Source: Peptoniphilus_A harei_B (GTDB lineage Bacteria > Bacillota > Clostridia > Tissierellales > Peptoniphilaceae). Taken from it: a stretch of 64,000 nucleotides of DNA. Below, one piece after another: positions 26,155-34,504 of the stretch (positions within the stretch are counted from its first letter, which is position 1; the number at the start of each line of letters is the position of its first letter). The position numbers were made by a program, and so were the translations under genes. The stretch covers positions 186,001 to 250,000 of the forward strand of contig JAWGHR010000001.1 in NCBI GenBank assembly GCA_032560695.1, in the 5' to 3' direction. The notes beneath the pieces are model-generated. The model was not told the origin of the DNA. It ran no database searches and saw only the letters and a list, made by a program, of their open reading frames with translations.

Positions 26155-27417
26155 ATGACTTATTACATATACCTAATCTTAGCCCTTGTGGCAATATATT
26201 TTTCCTACTTATTTACCCTGATTGAGAATGCCTACTTGGCTCTTGGATCAGTAAAATTATCTAAGCTTGAAGACTTAGAGGTAAAAAATATTTCTGTAAT
26301 TAAAAAACTTGTGAAGAAAGAAAATATTTATTCCACAACTCTGATTTTGGATTATTTTTCTAATTCACTTTCAATTATTTTTACTTCTCTATTCTTCTAC
26401 GAATCCTTTGATATCCTTGGACTTGTCATAGGAATAATAATTTCTACGATTGTAATAATAATTATTGGAGAAAGCCTACCAAGAAACCTAGGCAAAAATA
26501 ACTACGAAAAAATTGTTCCAAAGTATGCTAAGTTTTTAAATTTTTTAATTACAATTATGAGACCTCTTTCTATGTTCATAAACTTCTTGTCCCAATCTAT
26601 AATTAAAATTGTAATAAAGGACAAGGACTACAAGGCACCCATAATAACAGAAGAAGACTTAATTGATGCCATGGACCTTGGTATGGAAGAAGGAATTATA
26701 AATAAAAATGAGTCTAGAATGATCCAAAATGTAATTGACTTTAAAGACAACTACGCCAAGGACATTATGACACCAAGGACTGATATAGTTGCCATAGATC
26801 TTGAGGAAAGCTTTGACGAAATTATAGAAAAAATTTCTGAATATTCTTATTCGAGAATGCCAGTCTATGAAGATAATCTCGACAATATTATTGGCATCTT
26901 AAATGTTAAAGATATTTTCCACATGGATAGGACAAAACCCCTTGCAGATAACAAGGAGTTTTTCAAGAAAGCCTTCTTCACTTTTGAGTACAAACCAACA
27001 GGGACTCTCTTCTCTGAAATGAGGCAAAAAAAATTATCTGTTGCCATCGTTACAGATGAGTATGGTGGGACTGAGGGTATGATCACCTTCGAAGACATCT
27101 TCGAGAAAATCGTTGGACAGATTTCTGATGAGTATGACACAGAAGAAGACGAAGAAATCCTACAAGTTGGCCCAAATAAATATATTATTGAAGCTTCTAT
27201 AAATATTGACGAGATAAATCAAATCTTCGGGACAGAACTTGAGTGTCAAGAGTTTGACTCCCTAGGTGGCTATATAATTGAAAATATTGACAGGTTCCCT
27301 AAACTCAACGAAGTCATAAAAATTGACGACTTTAAATTTACAATTGTCAAAAAGACAAAAAATAGGATTGAAAAAATCCTAGTAGACTTCCCACCAGATA
27401 TAAAAAAACAAAATTAA
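26155..27417 (+). CDS. CNNM/CBS/CorC membrane protein (hemolysin C-like ion transporter)
   Basis: 420 residues. An N-terminal CNNM (DUF21) domain with about four hydrophobic segments (TYYIYLILALVAIYFSYLF, IIFTSLFFYESF, GLVIGIIISTIVIIIIGE then SLPRNLG) is followed by a CBS pair (KDIMTPRTDIVAIDLEESF, YSRMPVYEDNLDNIIGILNVKDI, AIVTDEYGGTEGMITFEDIFEKIVG) and a CorC_HlyC domain at the C-terminus. Such proteins are implicated in magnesium or other cation export. I choose the ATG at 26155 (GGAG nine bases upstream); an upstream TTG at 26122 would add 11 residues. Confidence 0.9.
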   Translation: MTYYIYLILALVAIYFSYLFTLIENAYLALGSVKLSKLEDLEVKNISVIKKLVKKENIYSTTLILDYFSNSLSIIFTSLFFYESFDILGLVIGIIISTIVIIIIGESLPRNLGKNNYEKIVPKYAKFLNFLITIMRPLSMFINFLSQSIIKIVIKDKDYKAPIITEEDLIDAMDLGMEEGIINKNESRMIQNVIDFKDNYAKDIMTPRTDIVAIDLEESFDEIIEKISEYSYSRMPVYEDNLDNIIGILNVKDIFHMDRTKPLADNKEFFKKAFFTFEYKPTGTLFSEMRQKKLSVAIVTDEYGGTEGMITFEDIFEKIVGQISDEYDTEEDEEILQVGPNKYIIEASINIDEINQIFGTELECQEFDSLGGYIIENIDRFPKLNEVIKIDDFKFTIVKKTKNRIEKILVDFPPDIKKQN

Positions 27418-27423
27418 TAAAAA

Positions 27424-27455
27424 AATAAGAGATTCGCAATTGAATCTCTTTTTCT
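27424..27455 (+). terminator. Intrinsic terminator after the CNNM gene
   Basis: GAGATTC and GAATCTC pair around GCAATT, followed by a T-rich run. Confidence 0.88.
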
Positions 27456-27462
27456 TTTACTT

Positions 27463-27813
27463 CTAAACTTCAACAACCTGGATCATAGAATTTTTCCAGC
27501 TTGCTCTCTCTCCCAATCTCTCAACAATACCGATTAGGATTTCATCTTCTTCTTGCTCTTCATCTAAGGGCAAGACTCTTGTGTCTAAGTCGTGAGGAAT
27601 CATTTCAACAACAGGTCCCAAGTCTCTATGAACAATGACCCTATTATTCAAATTCTTAAGCTCTTCACTATCCTCTACCTTAATATACTTTCCATCTTTT
27701 CTAGTGTAGAAAAAAATATCTTTTCCATATTTTTCCCTATAATAAATTATGTAAGTCTCACAAGAAAATTGAAAACTTCCAAGTGGACTAATGTCAAAAA
27801 TTACTTTTTTCAT
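27463..27813 (-). CDS. Hypothetical protein
   Basis: 116 residues starting MKKVIFDISPLGSFQFSCETY, preceded by AGGTGAGATA. Beta-rich, acidic in the middle (DEEQEEDE), no signal peptide, membrane segment or motif I recognise. It is convergent with the CNNM gene and separated from the SLH gene upstream by 73 AT-rich bases. The good ribosome binding site and clean reading frame support a real gene. Confidence 0.6.
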   Translation of the reverse strand: MKKVIFDISPLGSFQFSCETYIIYYREKYGKDIFFYTRKDGKYIKVEDSEELKNLNNRVIVHRDLGPVVEMIPHDLDTRVLPLDEEQEEDEILIGIVERLGERASWKNSMIQVVEV

Positions 27814-27886
27814 TATCTCACCTGGAAGTATTATATCATAAATTATTAGATTTTATAATTCAAATAAATTTTTTGTAAAATTTGCA

Positions 27887-28753
27887 TTAAATATGACGCA
27901 CTATAGAAGAAATAACTTCTTCTCTATTCATTTCCTTCTTTGGATTAAAGTTTTTATTATCATCTAAAGTTAAGTACTTTGCATTAAGTGCCTTGTTAAC
28001 AGACTCTCTTGCATAATTTGCAATCTTCTTGCCATCCTTCATGCTAACATTTTTGTTATTATTTAATTCAAAAATATTTGCAATAACAACTGCATAGTCT
28101 TCCCTAGTCATATGAGCCTTTGGAGAAAAAGTTCCATAACCTTTTCCACTCATAATTCCAAGGTCATAAGCCATGTTAACATACTTATTGTCTGTGTCCT
28201 TGAAGTGCTTCACAGATCCTTGAGAAGATCTCTTGTATTTTATCTTGTAGGCCTTAACTGCAATTTCTGCAAACTCTTCCCTACTTATCTTTTCTCTTGT
28301 ATTAGCTGCAACTTCCTTGGAAAAAAGTTTTAATCCTTCAGCCTTTAATAAATCCTTGTAGGCCCAGTTGCTGTAATTTCTGAAAACAGGAGCCTTACCT
28401 AGGTGAAGTTCGTTGGAAAATCCTGACGACTTATCCTTACTAGCAAACCTAAGTCTAAAGGCATAACCACTAGAAGGTCCAACAGCTGAATCTAATTCCT
28501 TTTGACTTAGAGAAATAAAATTCTTCTTGTTCTTGGAGATAATATTTTTCTTGAATACTCCCTTAGATTCATTTCCTTCGCTCTTAACTTCAATTTCTAT
28601 AAGGTCATTTACCTTGGCATTTTTAATTTCAAAATTGTAAACATCACTTTCCTTAATTGCACTTACATTTAAAGGCATTGCTGCTTCTTTAGATGCAAAA
28701 ACACTAAAAGGTGCTGCAATTAAAAATATCATCAATATAAATATTCTTTTCAT
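27887..28753 (-). CDS. S-layer homology (SLH) domain protein
   Basis: 288 residues. A Sec signal peptide (MKRIFILMIFLIAAPFSVFA) is followed by about 110 residues of unknown domain and three SLH repeats that fill the C-terminal 165 residues: SNWAYKDLLKAEGLKLFSK, FKDTDNKYVNMAYDLGIMSG with GTFSPKAHMTREDYAVVIA, and ARESVNKALNAKYLTLDDNK with FNPKKEMNREEVISSI. SLH modules bind pyruvylated wall polymers, so this is a wall-attached surface protein. The N-terminal domain gives no hint of its role. GAGGTGAAAG precedes the ATG. Confidence 0.88.
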   Translation of the reverse strand: MKRIFILMIFLIAAPFSVFASKEAAMPLNVSAIKESDVYNFEIKNAKVNDLIEIEVKSEGNESKGVFKKNIISKNKKNFISLSQKELDSAVGPSSGYAFRLRFASKDKSSGFSNELHLGKAPVFRNYSNWAYKDLLKAEGLKLFSKEVAANTREKISREEFAEIAVKAYKIKYKRSSQGSVKHFKDTDNKYVNMAYDLGIMSGKGYGTFSPKAHMTREDYAVVIANIFELNNNKNVSMKDGKKIANYARESVNKALNAKYLTLDDNKNFNPKKEMNREEVISSIVRHI

Positions 28754-28884
28754 TCTTTCACCTCGAAGAATTATATTATCAAAAAGTTTAGTAAAAGTCT
28801 TGTTTATAAAGCCTTTGTAATAAATTTGTAATCTTTATACTAATAGATGAAAGTGAATTTATACAAAATTTAGGTAATTTTAAA

Positions 28885-29436
28885 TTAAATTCCCAAGGAC
28901 TTCATTAAATTCTTTTTGTCTTCCAGATTTTTTTCTTCTTCCTTTACTCTTGCTTCCATTTCTCTTGCAACTTCTTTTTTTACATCTTCTGGAAGATTTT
29001 TATCAGCAAAGGGATAAACTGTTTTGTTTTCCTTTTCTGCGTGACTTCTCAACAACTCAACATAGGCCATGGCATTAGTTATTATGTGTAACTTGGCAAG
29101 ATCATCTGAAGTTTCTTCAAATAAATTTAAATTATTTTCAAGATCCATTACATAGCCTCTTGCCATTTGATGTTCCACTAGCATGCCACCACGGACAACT
29201 TTTTCTGCAAGAGGTCCAAGATTATCTAGCATTGCCTTAAATAAAATGTCCTCTTCCTTCTTGTGGTGAAGACCATCGGCATATAATCTTATAAAGCTTA
29301 TAGCCTTCCTAAAAAAGTCTTGATCTAGATTCCCGTCAAGAATTTCCAAACACTTTTCTTCCATCCTCTTACAAAAAGCTAGTATTTCCTCGTGTTCATC
29401 TTCCAAGTATTCAATCGTATATTTTAAAGTTTCCAT
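28885..29436 (-). CDS. Hemerythrin-domain diiron protein
   Basis: 183 residues of the bacterial hemerythrin (HHE) family. Candidate iron ligands are spaced as expected on four helices: LEDEHEEI (His about 15), DGLHHKKEEDILF (about 56-68), LVEHQMARGYV (about 88) and LRSHAEKENKTVYPFAD (about 131). The C-terminus is a charged helix. Cytosolic; such proteins bind O2 or NO or defend iron-sulfur enzymes. It lies four bases downstream of an unknown gene and shares its promoter region with a CRP/FNR-type palindrome. Confidence 0.88.
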   Translation of the reverse strand: METLKYTIEYLEDEHEEILAFCKRMEEKCLEILDGNLDQDFFRKAISFIRLYADGLHHKKEEDILFKAMLDNLGPLAEKVVRGGMLVEHQMARGYVMDLENNLNLFEETSDDLAKLHIITNAMAYVELLRSHAEKENKTVYPFADKNLPEDVKKEVAREMEARVKEEEKNLEDKKNLMKSLGI

Positions 29437-29440
29437 TAAA

Positions 29441-30022
29441 TCACTTCCTAATTACATAAGTTTCATCTATCTTTTCATATTTTAATCCAGAATTTTCTAA
29501 ACTTCCACCTATAAAAGTATCTCTAAGATCCCAATAAAAATCTGGATTTACATAAGTTGCCCAAATATCTCTGTGAAGGTCTCTTGCAATTTCAAAAACA
29601 AATTCATCTTCTTCATTTTTCACAATCATAAGAGAGTGGTCGCAAGGCATTCCATCTAAAAATTTTGAACTTATAAAGTTGAAAGCTTCACTAGGAGTAT
29701 CTCCAGCCTCATAAGTCTTTCCAAACTCATAAAATTTATTTTTCAAATCTTCTATGTCAAAGTCTCTTAACAAAACTTCCACTGTCTTTGCAAGTCTGTT
29801 CTCACTTCTTCTCACTCTTTCATCAAGCCAGCCGTGAATATTAGATTCGTCAATAATATCCTTTAAGTCACCTTTCTCTATTGGAAATTCCTTATCCAGT
29901 TCTTTGCTTAAACTAGTTTTTTCTTCTTCATCAACTAAGTCCAGTAAGCTATTTAATAATTCTTCTTGAAACAAAATCTTTTCATACATCAAGTGGTGGA
30001 TGTATCCTAAAAATAAACTCAT
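29441..30022 (-). CDS. Unknown protein encoded with the hemerythrin gene
   Basis: 193 residues from the second of two adjacent ATGs (AGGG five bases upstream). The N-terminal two thirds look helical (FLGYIHHLMYEKILFQEELL with a HisHis pair at 8-9), the C-terminal third beta (DHSLMIVKNEEDEFVFEIAR, YWDLRDTFIGG). A single Cys lies in PCDHS. I do not recognise the family. The hemerythrin gene starts four bases after its stop, so the two products probably work together, perhaps in oxygen or nitrosative stress. Confidence 0.7.
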   Translation of the reverse strand: MSLFLGYIHHLMYEKILFQEELLNSLLDLVDEEEKTSLSKELDKEFPIEKGDLKDIIDESNIHGWLDERVRRSENRLAKTVEVLLRDFDIEDLKNKFYEFGKTYEAGDTPSEAFNFISSKFLDGMPCDHSLMIVKNEEDEFVFEIARDLHRDIWATYVNPDFYWDLRDTFIGGSLENSGLKYEKIDETYVIRK

Positions 30023-30069
30023 CATATCCCTCTTTTCTATTATAATTTTACCATCTTACTCAAAAATAT

Positions 30070-30089
30070 AATGTGACTTTTATCACATT
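30070..30089. promoter_or_regulatory. CRP/FNR-type palindrome between divergent units
   Basis: AATGTGA-CTTTTA-TCACATT is a perfect inverted repeat containing TGTGA-N6-TCACA, the recognition pattern of CRP/FNR-superfamily regulators (including HcpR-type nitrosative-stress regulators). It lies 48 bases upstream of the unknown/hemerythrin pair, whose likely TATAAT is at 30039-30044 (minus), and 83 bases upstream of the two small membrane peptide genes on the plus strand. Confidence 0.7.
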
Positions 30090-30171
30090 TATCTAAATTC
30101 AAATTTGATTTTTTTTGATAAAGTAGTAAACTATAAATAAGAATAGCTTTAGGAATCTAAGGGAGGAGCTT

Positions 30172-30294
30172 ATGAATCCACAAACAATTAAATTTTTAAC
30201 ATTTTTACAACCTAACTACATAACAAGTATTGTAGAAATAATTTTTCTTATTTTGATATTCAATAAGCTAAAAGAAATCAGTAATAAGAGGTGA
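30172..30294 (+). CDS. 40-residue membrane peptide A
   Basis: ATG preceded by GGGAGGAGCTT. The product starts MNPQTIKFLTFLQPNYITSI, has one strongly hydrophobic stretch (ITSIVEIIFLILIF) and a basic C-terminal tail (NKLKEISNKR), consistent with a single-pass membrane peptide. The stop TGA lies in the ribosome binding site of peptide B, so the two are cotranslated. No family recognised. Confidence 0.7.
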   Translation: MNPQTIKFLTFLQPNYITSIVEIIFLILIFNKLKEISNKR

Positions 30295-30298
30295 GCTT

Positions 30299-30421
30299 AT
30301 GGAAAAATATACAGAAGCTACAAGAATAGGAATTCATTTGATTTTAAACTTAGGACTAGAATTTATAAAACTTTACTTACTTGGAAGGATCTTAGGTTTA
30401 CTTAAAAAATTTGATAGCTAA
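30299..30421 (+). CDS. 40-residue membrane peptide B
   Basis: ATG preceded by AGAGGTGAGCTT, four bases after the stop of peptide A. The product starts MEKYTEATRIGIHLILNLGL and continues as an amphipathic or hydrophobic helix (EFIKLYLLGRILGLLKKF). Same length as peptide A but not obviously homologous to it. Followed directly by an intrinsic terminator, so A and B form a compact transcription unit. Confidence 0.7.
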   Translation: MEKYTEATRIGIHLILNLGLEFIKLYLLGRILGLLKKFDS

Positions 30422-30426
30422 TAAAA

Positions 30427-30457
30427 AGGAGAGGTCGCAAAACCTCTCTAATTTTTT
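30427..30457 (+). terminator. Intrinsic terminator after the small-peptide pair
   Basis: GAGAGGT and ACCTCTC pair around CGCAAA and are followed by TAATTTTTT. Confidence 0.88.
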
Positions 30458-30496
30458 GCAAATAAAATTTTAAAAATTCACAGTCAATTAAGGCAA

Positions 30497-30526
30497 ATAA
30501 AAAAAGCGAGACCTAAGTCTCACTTT
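30497..30526 (-). terminator. Intrinsic terminator after rpmF
   Basis: On the minus strand GTGAGAC and GTCTCGC pair around TTAG and are followed by seven T residues. Confidence 0.9.
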
Positions 30527-30527
30527 A

Positions 30528-30710
30528 TTATTCTGCTTCTGTAACAATTTCTTTGCCTGCATAGTGTCCACAAGAAGGACAAACTCTATGAGGTAATTTC
30601 ATTTCATGGCAGTTAGGACATTCAACTACTGTTGCTTTATTTAATCTGTAAGAAGATGCTCTTCTCTTGTTCTTTCTTTGTTTTGAAGTTTTTCTCTTAG
30701 GTACGGCCAT
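30528..30710 (-). CDS. rpmF: 50S ribosomal protein L32
   Basis: 60 residues with the L32 start MAVPKRKTSKQRKNKRRA and a zinc ribbon (CPNCHEMKLPHRVCPSCG). It follows yceD by two bases, the conserved arrangement, and ends at a terminator; plsX is not adjacent here. GGAGGTGTAGAA precedes the ATG. Confidence 0.97.
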   Translation of the reverse strand: MAVPKRKTSKQRKNKRRASSYRLNKATVVECPNCHEMKLPHRVCPSCGHYAGKEIVTEAE

Positions 30711-30712
30711 TT

Positions 30713-31246
30713 CTACACCTCCTCATCTTTAAATAAATCTAATAACTTCCCAAATCTTGGGTCCACAACTTCTTCTTCAATTTCTTCTTCCACACAATCA
30801 CAAGGGCCATCATTCAAGTTCTTGCCACAATGTGGGCATAATCCCTTGCAATCTTGGCTACACAAATTTTTTCCATTAATGGAAGTAAGTATTTGTGAAA
30901 AAATAATTTCCGAAAGATCTATGGAATCATTTTTAATTTTAAAGTACTCGTCTACAGAATCTTCATCATATAAACTTGGGTCTTTAAAATTGTAAGCAAT
31001 GTAACTTGTCTCTTTTTCATTTACAAATTCCTTGAGACATCGGTCACAGTTAGCCTTAAATTTGTAGGAAATATTGAGACAAAGTTCTAACTCCCCTGTC
31101 AAATCATGAATATATCCATTGTACTCTACGGAATAGATGAGATTGAGATCCTCTAAATTCAAATCCGTGTCATTTTCCTCTAGAATACCCTCAAAGTCTA
31201 ATCTGACTTCATCAGACGACAAAAAAGTACTAAGATCTAATTTCAT
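30713..31246 (-). CDS. yceD: YceD/DUF177 family protein
   Basis: 177 residues upstream of rpmF, matching the YceD (DUF177) family by context and by the CDRCLKEF segment near 91-98 and the terminal Cys-rich CSQDCKGLCPHCGKNL plus CDC, which may bind zinc. YceD proteins are linked to 23S rRNA accumulation and ribosome assembly. The extra cysteines are typical of Gram-positive members. Followed by rpmF with a two-base gap. Confidence 0.9.
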   Translation of the reverse strand: MKLDLSTFLSSDEVRLDFEGILEENDTDLNLEDLNLIYSVEYNGYIHDLTGELELCLNISYKFKANCDRCLKEFVNEKETSYIAYNFKDPSLYDEDSVDEYFKIKNDSIDLSEIIFSQILTSINGKNLCSQDCKGLCPHCGKNLNDGPCDCVEEEIEEEVVDPRFGKLLDLFKDEEV

Positions 31247-31323
31247 TTACTCACCTCAAAAATACATACAAATCATTATAACTTTTAAAATTTAGTCTGT
31301 CAATACTATATTGAAAATTAAAC

Positions 31324-32514
31324 TTAAACAAGTTCCTTTGTATCTCTTGCAATCATAAGCTCTTCGTTAGTTGGGATAACAAAAACTTTGATTGAAGAAT
31401 CATCAGAAGAAATAAGTTTATCTTCTCCTCTTACATTGTTTCTTTCAGGGTCAAGTTTGATGCCTAGAGATTTTAATCCAGCACAAATTGATTCTCTCAT
31501 TTCAACAGAGTTTTCACCAACGCCAGCTGTGAATACAATAGCGTCAACATGATCAAGTTCAGTCATGTAAGAACCAATGTAGCCACGAACTCTCTTTTCA
31601 AAGATATCAAGGGCAAGTTTTGCTCTCTTGTTTCCTTGGTCCCTAGCTTCTTCAATATCTCTAAAGTCACTTGATACTCCAGAAATTCCTAGCACACCTG
31701 ATTTTTTGTTAATTAGTGTGTTGATTTCTTCAGTAGAAAGATTTTCTTTGTCCATGATGAATGGAAGAATAGCTGGATCTAAGTCACCACATCTTGTACC
31801 CATTGCAAGTCCTTCAAGTGGTGTGAAGCCCATTGATGTATCAATTGATTTACCATTTTCAACTGCACAGATACTTGAACCATTACCAAGGTGACAAGTG
31901 ATTAGGTTAACTTCGTTTACATCCTTGCCAAGCATTTCTGCTGCCTTGTTAGTGATATATTTGTGAGAAGTTCCGTGGAAGCCAAATTTTCTAATTTTAT
32001 ATTTTTCGTAGTATTCGTATGGAAGTGCGTAGATGTAGCTTTCTTCTGGCATAGTTTGGTGGAAAGCTGTATCAAATACTGCAACTTGTTTAACATTAGG
32101 AAGAAGTCTTTGACAAGCCTTGATTCCCATAATGTTAGGTGGGTTGTGAAGAGGAGCTATTTCAACATTATCTTCAATTCCCTTTAGAACTTTTTCGTCG
32201 ATAACAACAGACTTAGCGAAGTCTTCGCCACCGTGTACAACTCTGTGACCTACAGCATCAATTTCATCAAGTGATTTGATTGCACCGTATTCTTCATTTG
32301 TTAGGGATTCCATTACAAGTTCAAGAGCTCTCTTGTGGTCTTGCATTGGAGTTTCAATAGTTTTCTTTTCCTTACCAATTGTTTCGTGTTTAATTCTTGA
32401 ACCTTCAATTCCGATTCTTTCAACTAAACCCTTTGCCATCACATCTTCAGTTTCCATGTTAATAAGTTGATATTTAAGGGAAGATGATCCGCAATTAATA
32501 ACTAATATCTTCAT
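31324..32514 (-). CDS. ackA: Acetate kinase
   Basis: 396 residues of the ASKHA superfamily; converts acetyl phosphate and ADP to acetate and ATP. Signatures: VINCGSSSLKYQL (4-16), GHRVVHGGE (about 86-94), AVFDTAFHQTMP, RKFGFHGTSHKYI, TCHLGNGSSICAVENGKS and DTSMGFTPLEGLAMGTRCGDLDP. Length and motifs are complete. No pta gene is adjacent. GGAGGAAATATG gives a strong start. It is divergent from tmcAL, whose enzyme also uses acetate. Confidence 0.97.
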   Translation of the reverse strand: MKILVINCGSSSLKYQLINMETEDVMAKGLVERIGIEGSRIKHETIGKEKKTIETPMQDHKRALELVMESLTNEEYGAIKSLDEIDAVGHRVVHGGEDFAKSVVIDEKVLKGIEDNVEIAPLHNPPNIMGIKACQRLLPNVKQVAVFDTAFHQTMPEESYIYALPYEYYEKYKIRKFGFHGTSHKYITNKAAEMLGKDVNEVNLITCHLGNGSSICAVENGKSIDTSMGFTPLEGLAMGTRCGDLDPAILPFIMDKENLSTEEINTLINKKSGVLGISGVSSDFRDIEEARDQGNKRAKLALDIFEKRVRGYIGSYMTELDHVDAIVFTAGVGENSVEMRESICAGLKSLGIKLDPERNNVRGEDKLISSDDSSIKVFVIPTNEELMIARDTKELV

Positions 32515-32556
32515 ATTTCCTCCTCAGTTTTTTAAATTTATTAAATATAGTATAAT

Positions 32557-32571
32557 AACTAATAATTAGTT
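32557..32571. promoter_or_regulatory. Palindrome in the ackA-tmcAL divergent region
   Basis: AACTAAT-A-ATTAGTT is a perfect 15-bp palindrome lying between ackA and tmcAL and overlapping plausible -10-like sequences on both strands. In AT-rich DNA such a site may be chance; kept as a possible operator. Confidence 0.35.
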
Positions 32572-32615
32572 TATAACAGTTGTAGCCATTAGTCAATAAT
32601 TGGAGATTTAAAAAT

Positions 32616-33758
32616 ATGAAAATTGCTTCTATAATAGCCGAGTACAATCCCTTCCACAAGGGGCACGCCTATCAAATTAATAAAATAAAAGACAACTACA
32701 CAGACTTCATTGTAGTCATAATGTCAGGAAGCTTTGTCCAAAGGGGCGAGCCTGCAATTATTAATAAGTATGAAAGAGCAAGAGTCGCGGTTGATAATGG
32801 AGCAAGTCTTGTCTTAGAACTCCCCCTTCCCTACGCAACTTCTAATGCTGAAATCTTTGCTCTCGGAGCTATAAATATTTTAAACTCCATGGAGATAATT
32901 GATAGACTTTACTTTGGCAGCGAAGATGATGTGGAAGTCTTAAGAAGTCTACAAGAAAAAATTGACAAAAATTTTGATGAAGAAAAATTAAAAAAATATT
33001 TATCAGAAGGCAAGTCCTTTATAAGGTCTCGCGAACTTGCCATGGACTTCTTAAGTCCTGTAGAAAAAGAAATTTTAAAAAAGCCCAACAACATCTTAGG
33101 TCTTGAATACCTAAAGAGTCTATCAAAATTAAATTCATCTATAGATCCTCACTCAATAAAGAGAAAAAATGTAAACCATAACGATGACTTTTCCCTTGAT
33201 GATTTTGCATCGGCATCACATATAAGAAGGCTGGCTTATGAGGGAGCAGATGTATCAAGATTTTTGCCAGCCTATGACTTAGTGGTGGAAAACAGTTTTG
33301 AAAATTACTTCGACATCTTTAGGTACAAGATGATAAGTGAAAAAATAAATTTTAGGGACTACTTTGATTATGAAGAAGGACTTGAAAATAGGATTCTAGA
33401 TAATCTTGACGCAAAAAATTTTCACGACCTCATAGAGAAAGTCCACTCTAAGAGACACAGCAGGTCCAGAATAAAGAGACTAATCATTGAAATCCTCTTA
33501 GACATAAAAAAAGACCTAATAAAAAATTCTTTTAAGGACCCTTACACAAGAGTCCTTGCTTGTGACCAAAGAGGCCTAGAAATTTTTAAACAATCAAAAA
33601 ATAAAAATAAAATTTATTCCTTTAAATCTTTTTATGACAAATCATCAGGCATAACAAAAGTGATGCTTGAAAAGGAAATTTTGGCAAGTGACTTGTATAA
33701 CATAAAAAATGGAAAAATAAAAACAGACTTCACAAGAGAAGCTTATAAAAAATTATAG
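32616..33758 (+). CDS. tmcAL: tRNA(Met) cytidine acetate ligase TmcAL (YlbM)
   Basis: 380 residues of the nucleotidyltransferase-fold DUF795/YlbM family. MKIASIIAEYNPFHKGHAYQ carries the HxGH motif, followed by VIMSGSFVQRGEPAIINKYERA and LELPLPYATSNAEIFALGAI. Family members make N4-acetylcytidine at the wobble position of elongator tRNA(Met) using acetate and ATP. The last 23 residues (SDLYNIKNGKIKTDFTREAY and three more) are present again, in altered form, about 800 bases downstream. Confidence 0.93.
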   Translation: MKIASIIAEYNPFHKGHAYQINKIKDNYTDFIVVIMSGSFVQRGEPAIINKYERARVAVDNGASLVLELPLPYATSNAEIFALGAINILNSMEIIDRLYFGSEDDVEVLRSLQEKIDKNFDEEKLKKYLSEGKSFIRSRELAMDFLSPVEKEILKKPNNILGLEYLKSLSKLNSSIDPHSIKRKNVNHNDDFSLDDFASASHIRRLAYEGADVSRFLPAYDLVVENSFENYFDIFRYKMISEKINFRDYFDYEEGLENRILDNLDAKNFHDLIEKVHSKRHSRSRIKRLIIEILLDIKKDLIKNSFKDPYTRVLACDQRGLEIFKQSKNKNKIYSFKSFYDKSSGITKVMLEKEILASDLYNIKNGKIKTDFTREAYKKL

Positions 33759-33811
33759 TTTTGATTAATTATTAATGAGAATACACTAAATAAATAATGG
33801 AGACAATTAAA

Positions 33812-34468
33812 ATGGAAATAGAAGTTTTTAATGAAATTCTTGGAGAAAATCTTGTACCTATCTTAGGACAAGATAGATATTATAATTCCCTTTCAGATTC
33901 AGAATGTTTTTATGAAATACCTGAATGGATTAATGACACAGGTTACTACCAAGGGGCAGTCATTAGATTTTATGATTTATTAAATAAGAAAGTCTATACC
34001 CCTTTTGAAAAAGAAAAAAATGTAAGCTATTCCTATGCAAAATTTAAAAACAATTTTTTCTATTTTTTAAAAGTAGATTTCAGCAAAAATCTTGTTGAAT
34101 TAATAAGATATTTTCCAGAACAAAGCTTAGAAAGTATACACAAAATACCAATAGAGGAAGTGGAATTATATAATTTATCTTTAGAAGATGGATATGAATT
34201 TCATATATGTAGCTCTTCCGATAGATTTATTTCCTACTACCCACGTAAATTTAGCATAGAAATGGAGCCAGACCAATCAGTTTTATATGTCGACAAAGAT
34301 AGGCTTTATATAAACCAATGGATCGAAGAAGGTCTAGAAGGAGATGCAATAACCAATGACTATAAATACTATGAAAAATTACTTGTCCTGGATTTGGATG
34401 GAAATCTAATCTCTGAAAGAACAGGAAGTTTATCCCTCTATCCTAATGGAAAATGGTACCTTTCTTAA
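33812..34468 (+). CDS. Hypothetical protein inserted next to the tmcAL tail duplication
   Basis: 218 residues from the ATG at 33812 (GGAG nine bases upstream); an ATG at 33797 would add five residues. The sequence is acidic and rich in Tyr and Phe (DRYYNSLSDSECFYEIPEWI, RFYDLLNKKVYTPFEKEKN), soluble-looking, without motifs I recognise. It lies between tmcAL and a second, decayed tmcAL 3' end, which suggests that it arrived by recombination within that gene. Immunity-like or surface-stress functions are possible but unsupported. Confidence 0.6.
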   Translation: MEIEVFNEILGENLVPILGQDRYYNSLSDSECFYEIPEWINDTGYYQGAVIRFYDLLNKKVYTPFEKEKNVSYSYAKFKNNFFYFLKVDFSKNLVELIRYFPEQSLESIHKIPIEEVELYNLSLEDGYEFHICSSSDRFISYYPRKFSIEMEPDQSVLYVDKDRLYINQWIEEGLEGDAITNDYKYYEKLLVLDLDGNLISERTGSLSLYPNGKWYLS

Positions 34469-34504
34469 GTAACTTAACAAATTACAAGTCTCACTAAATA
34501 AAAA

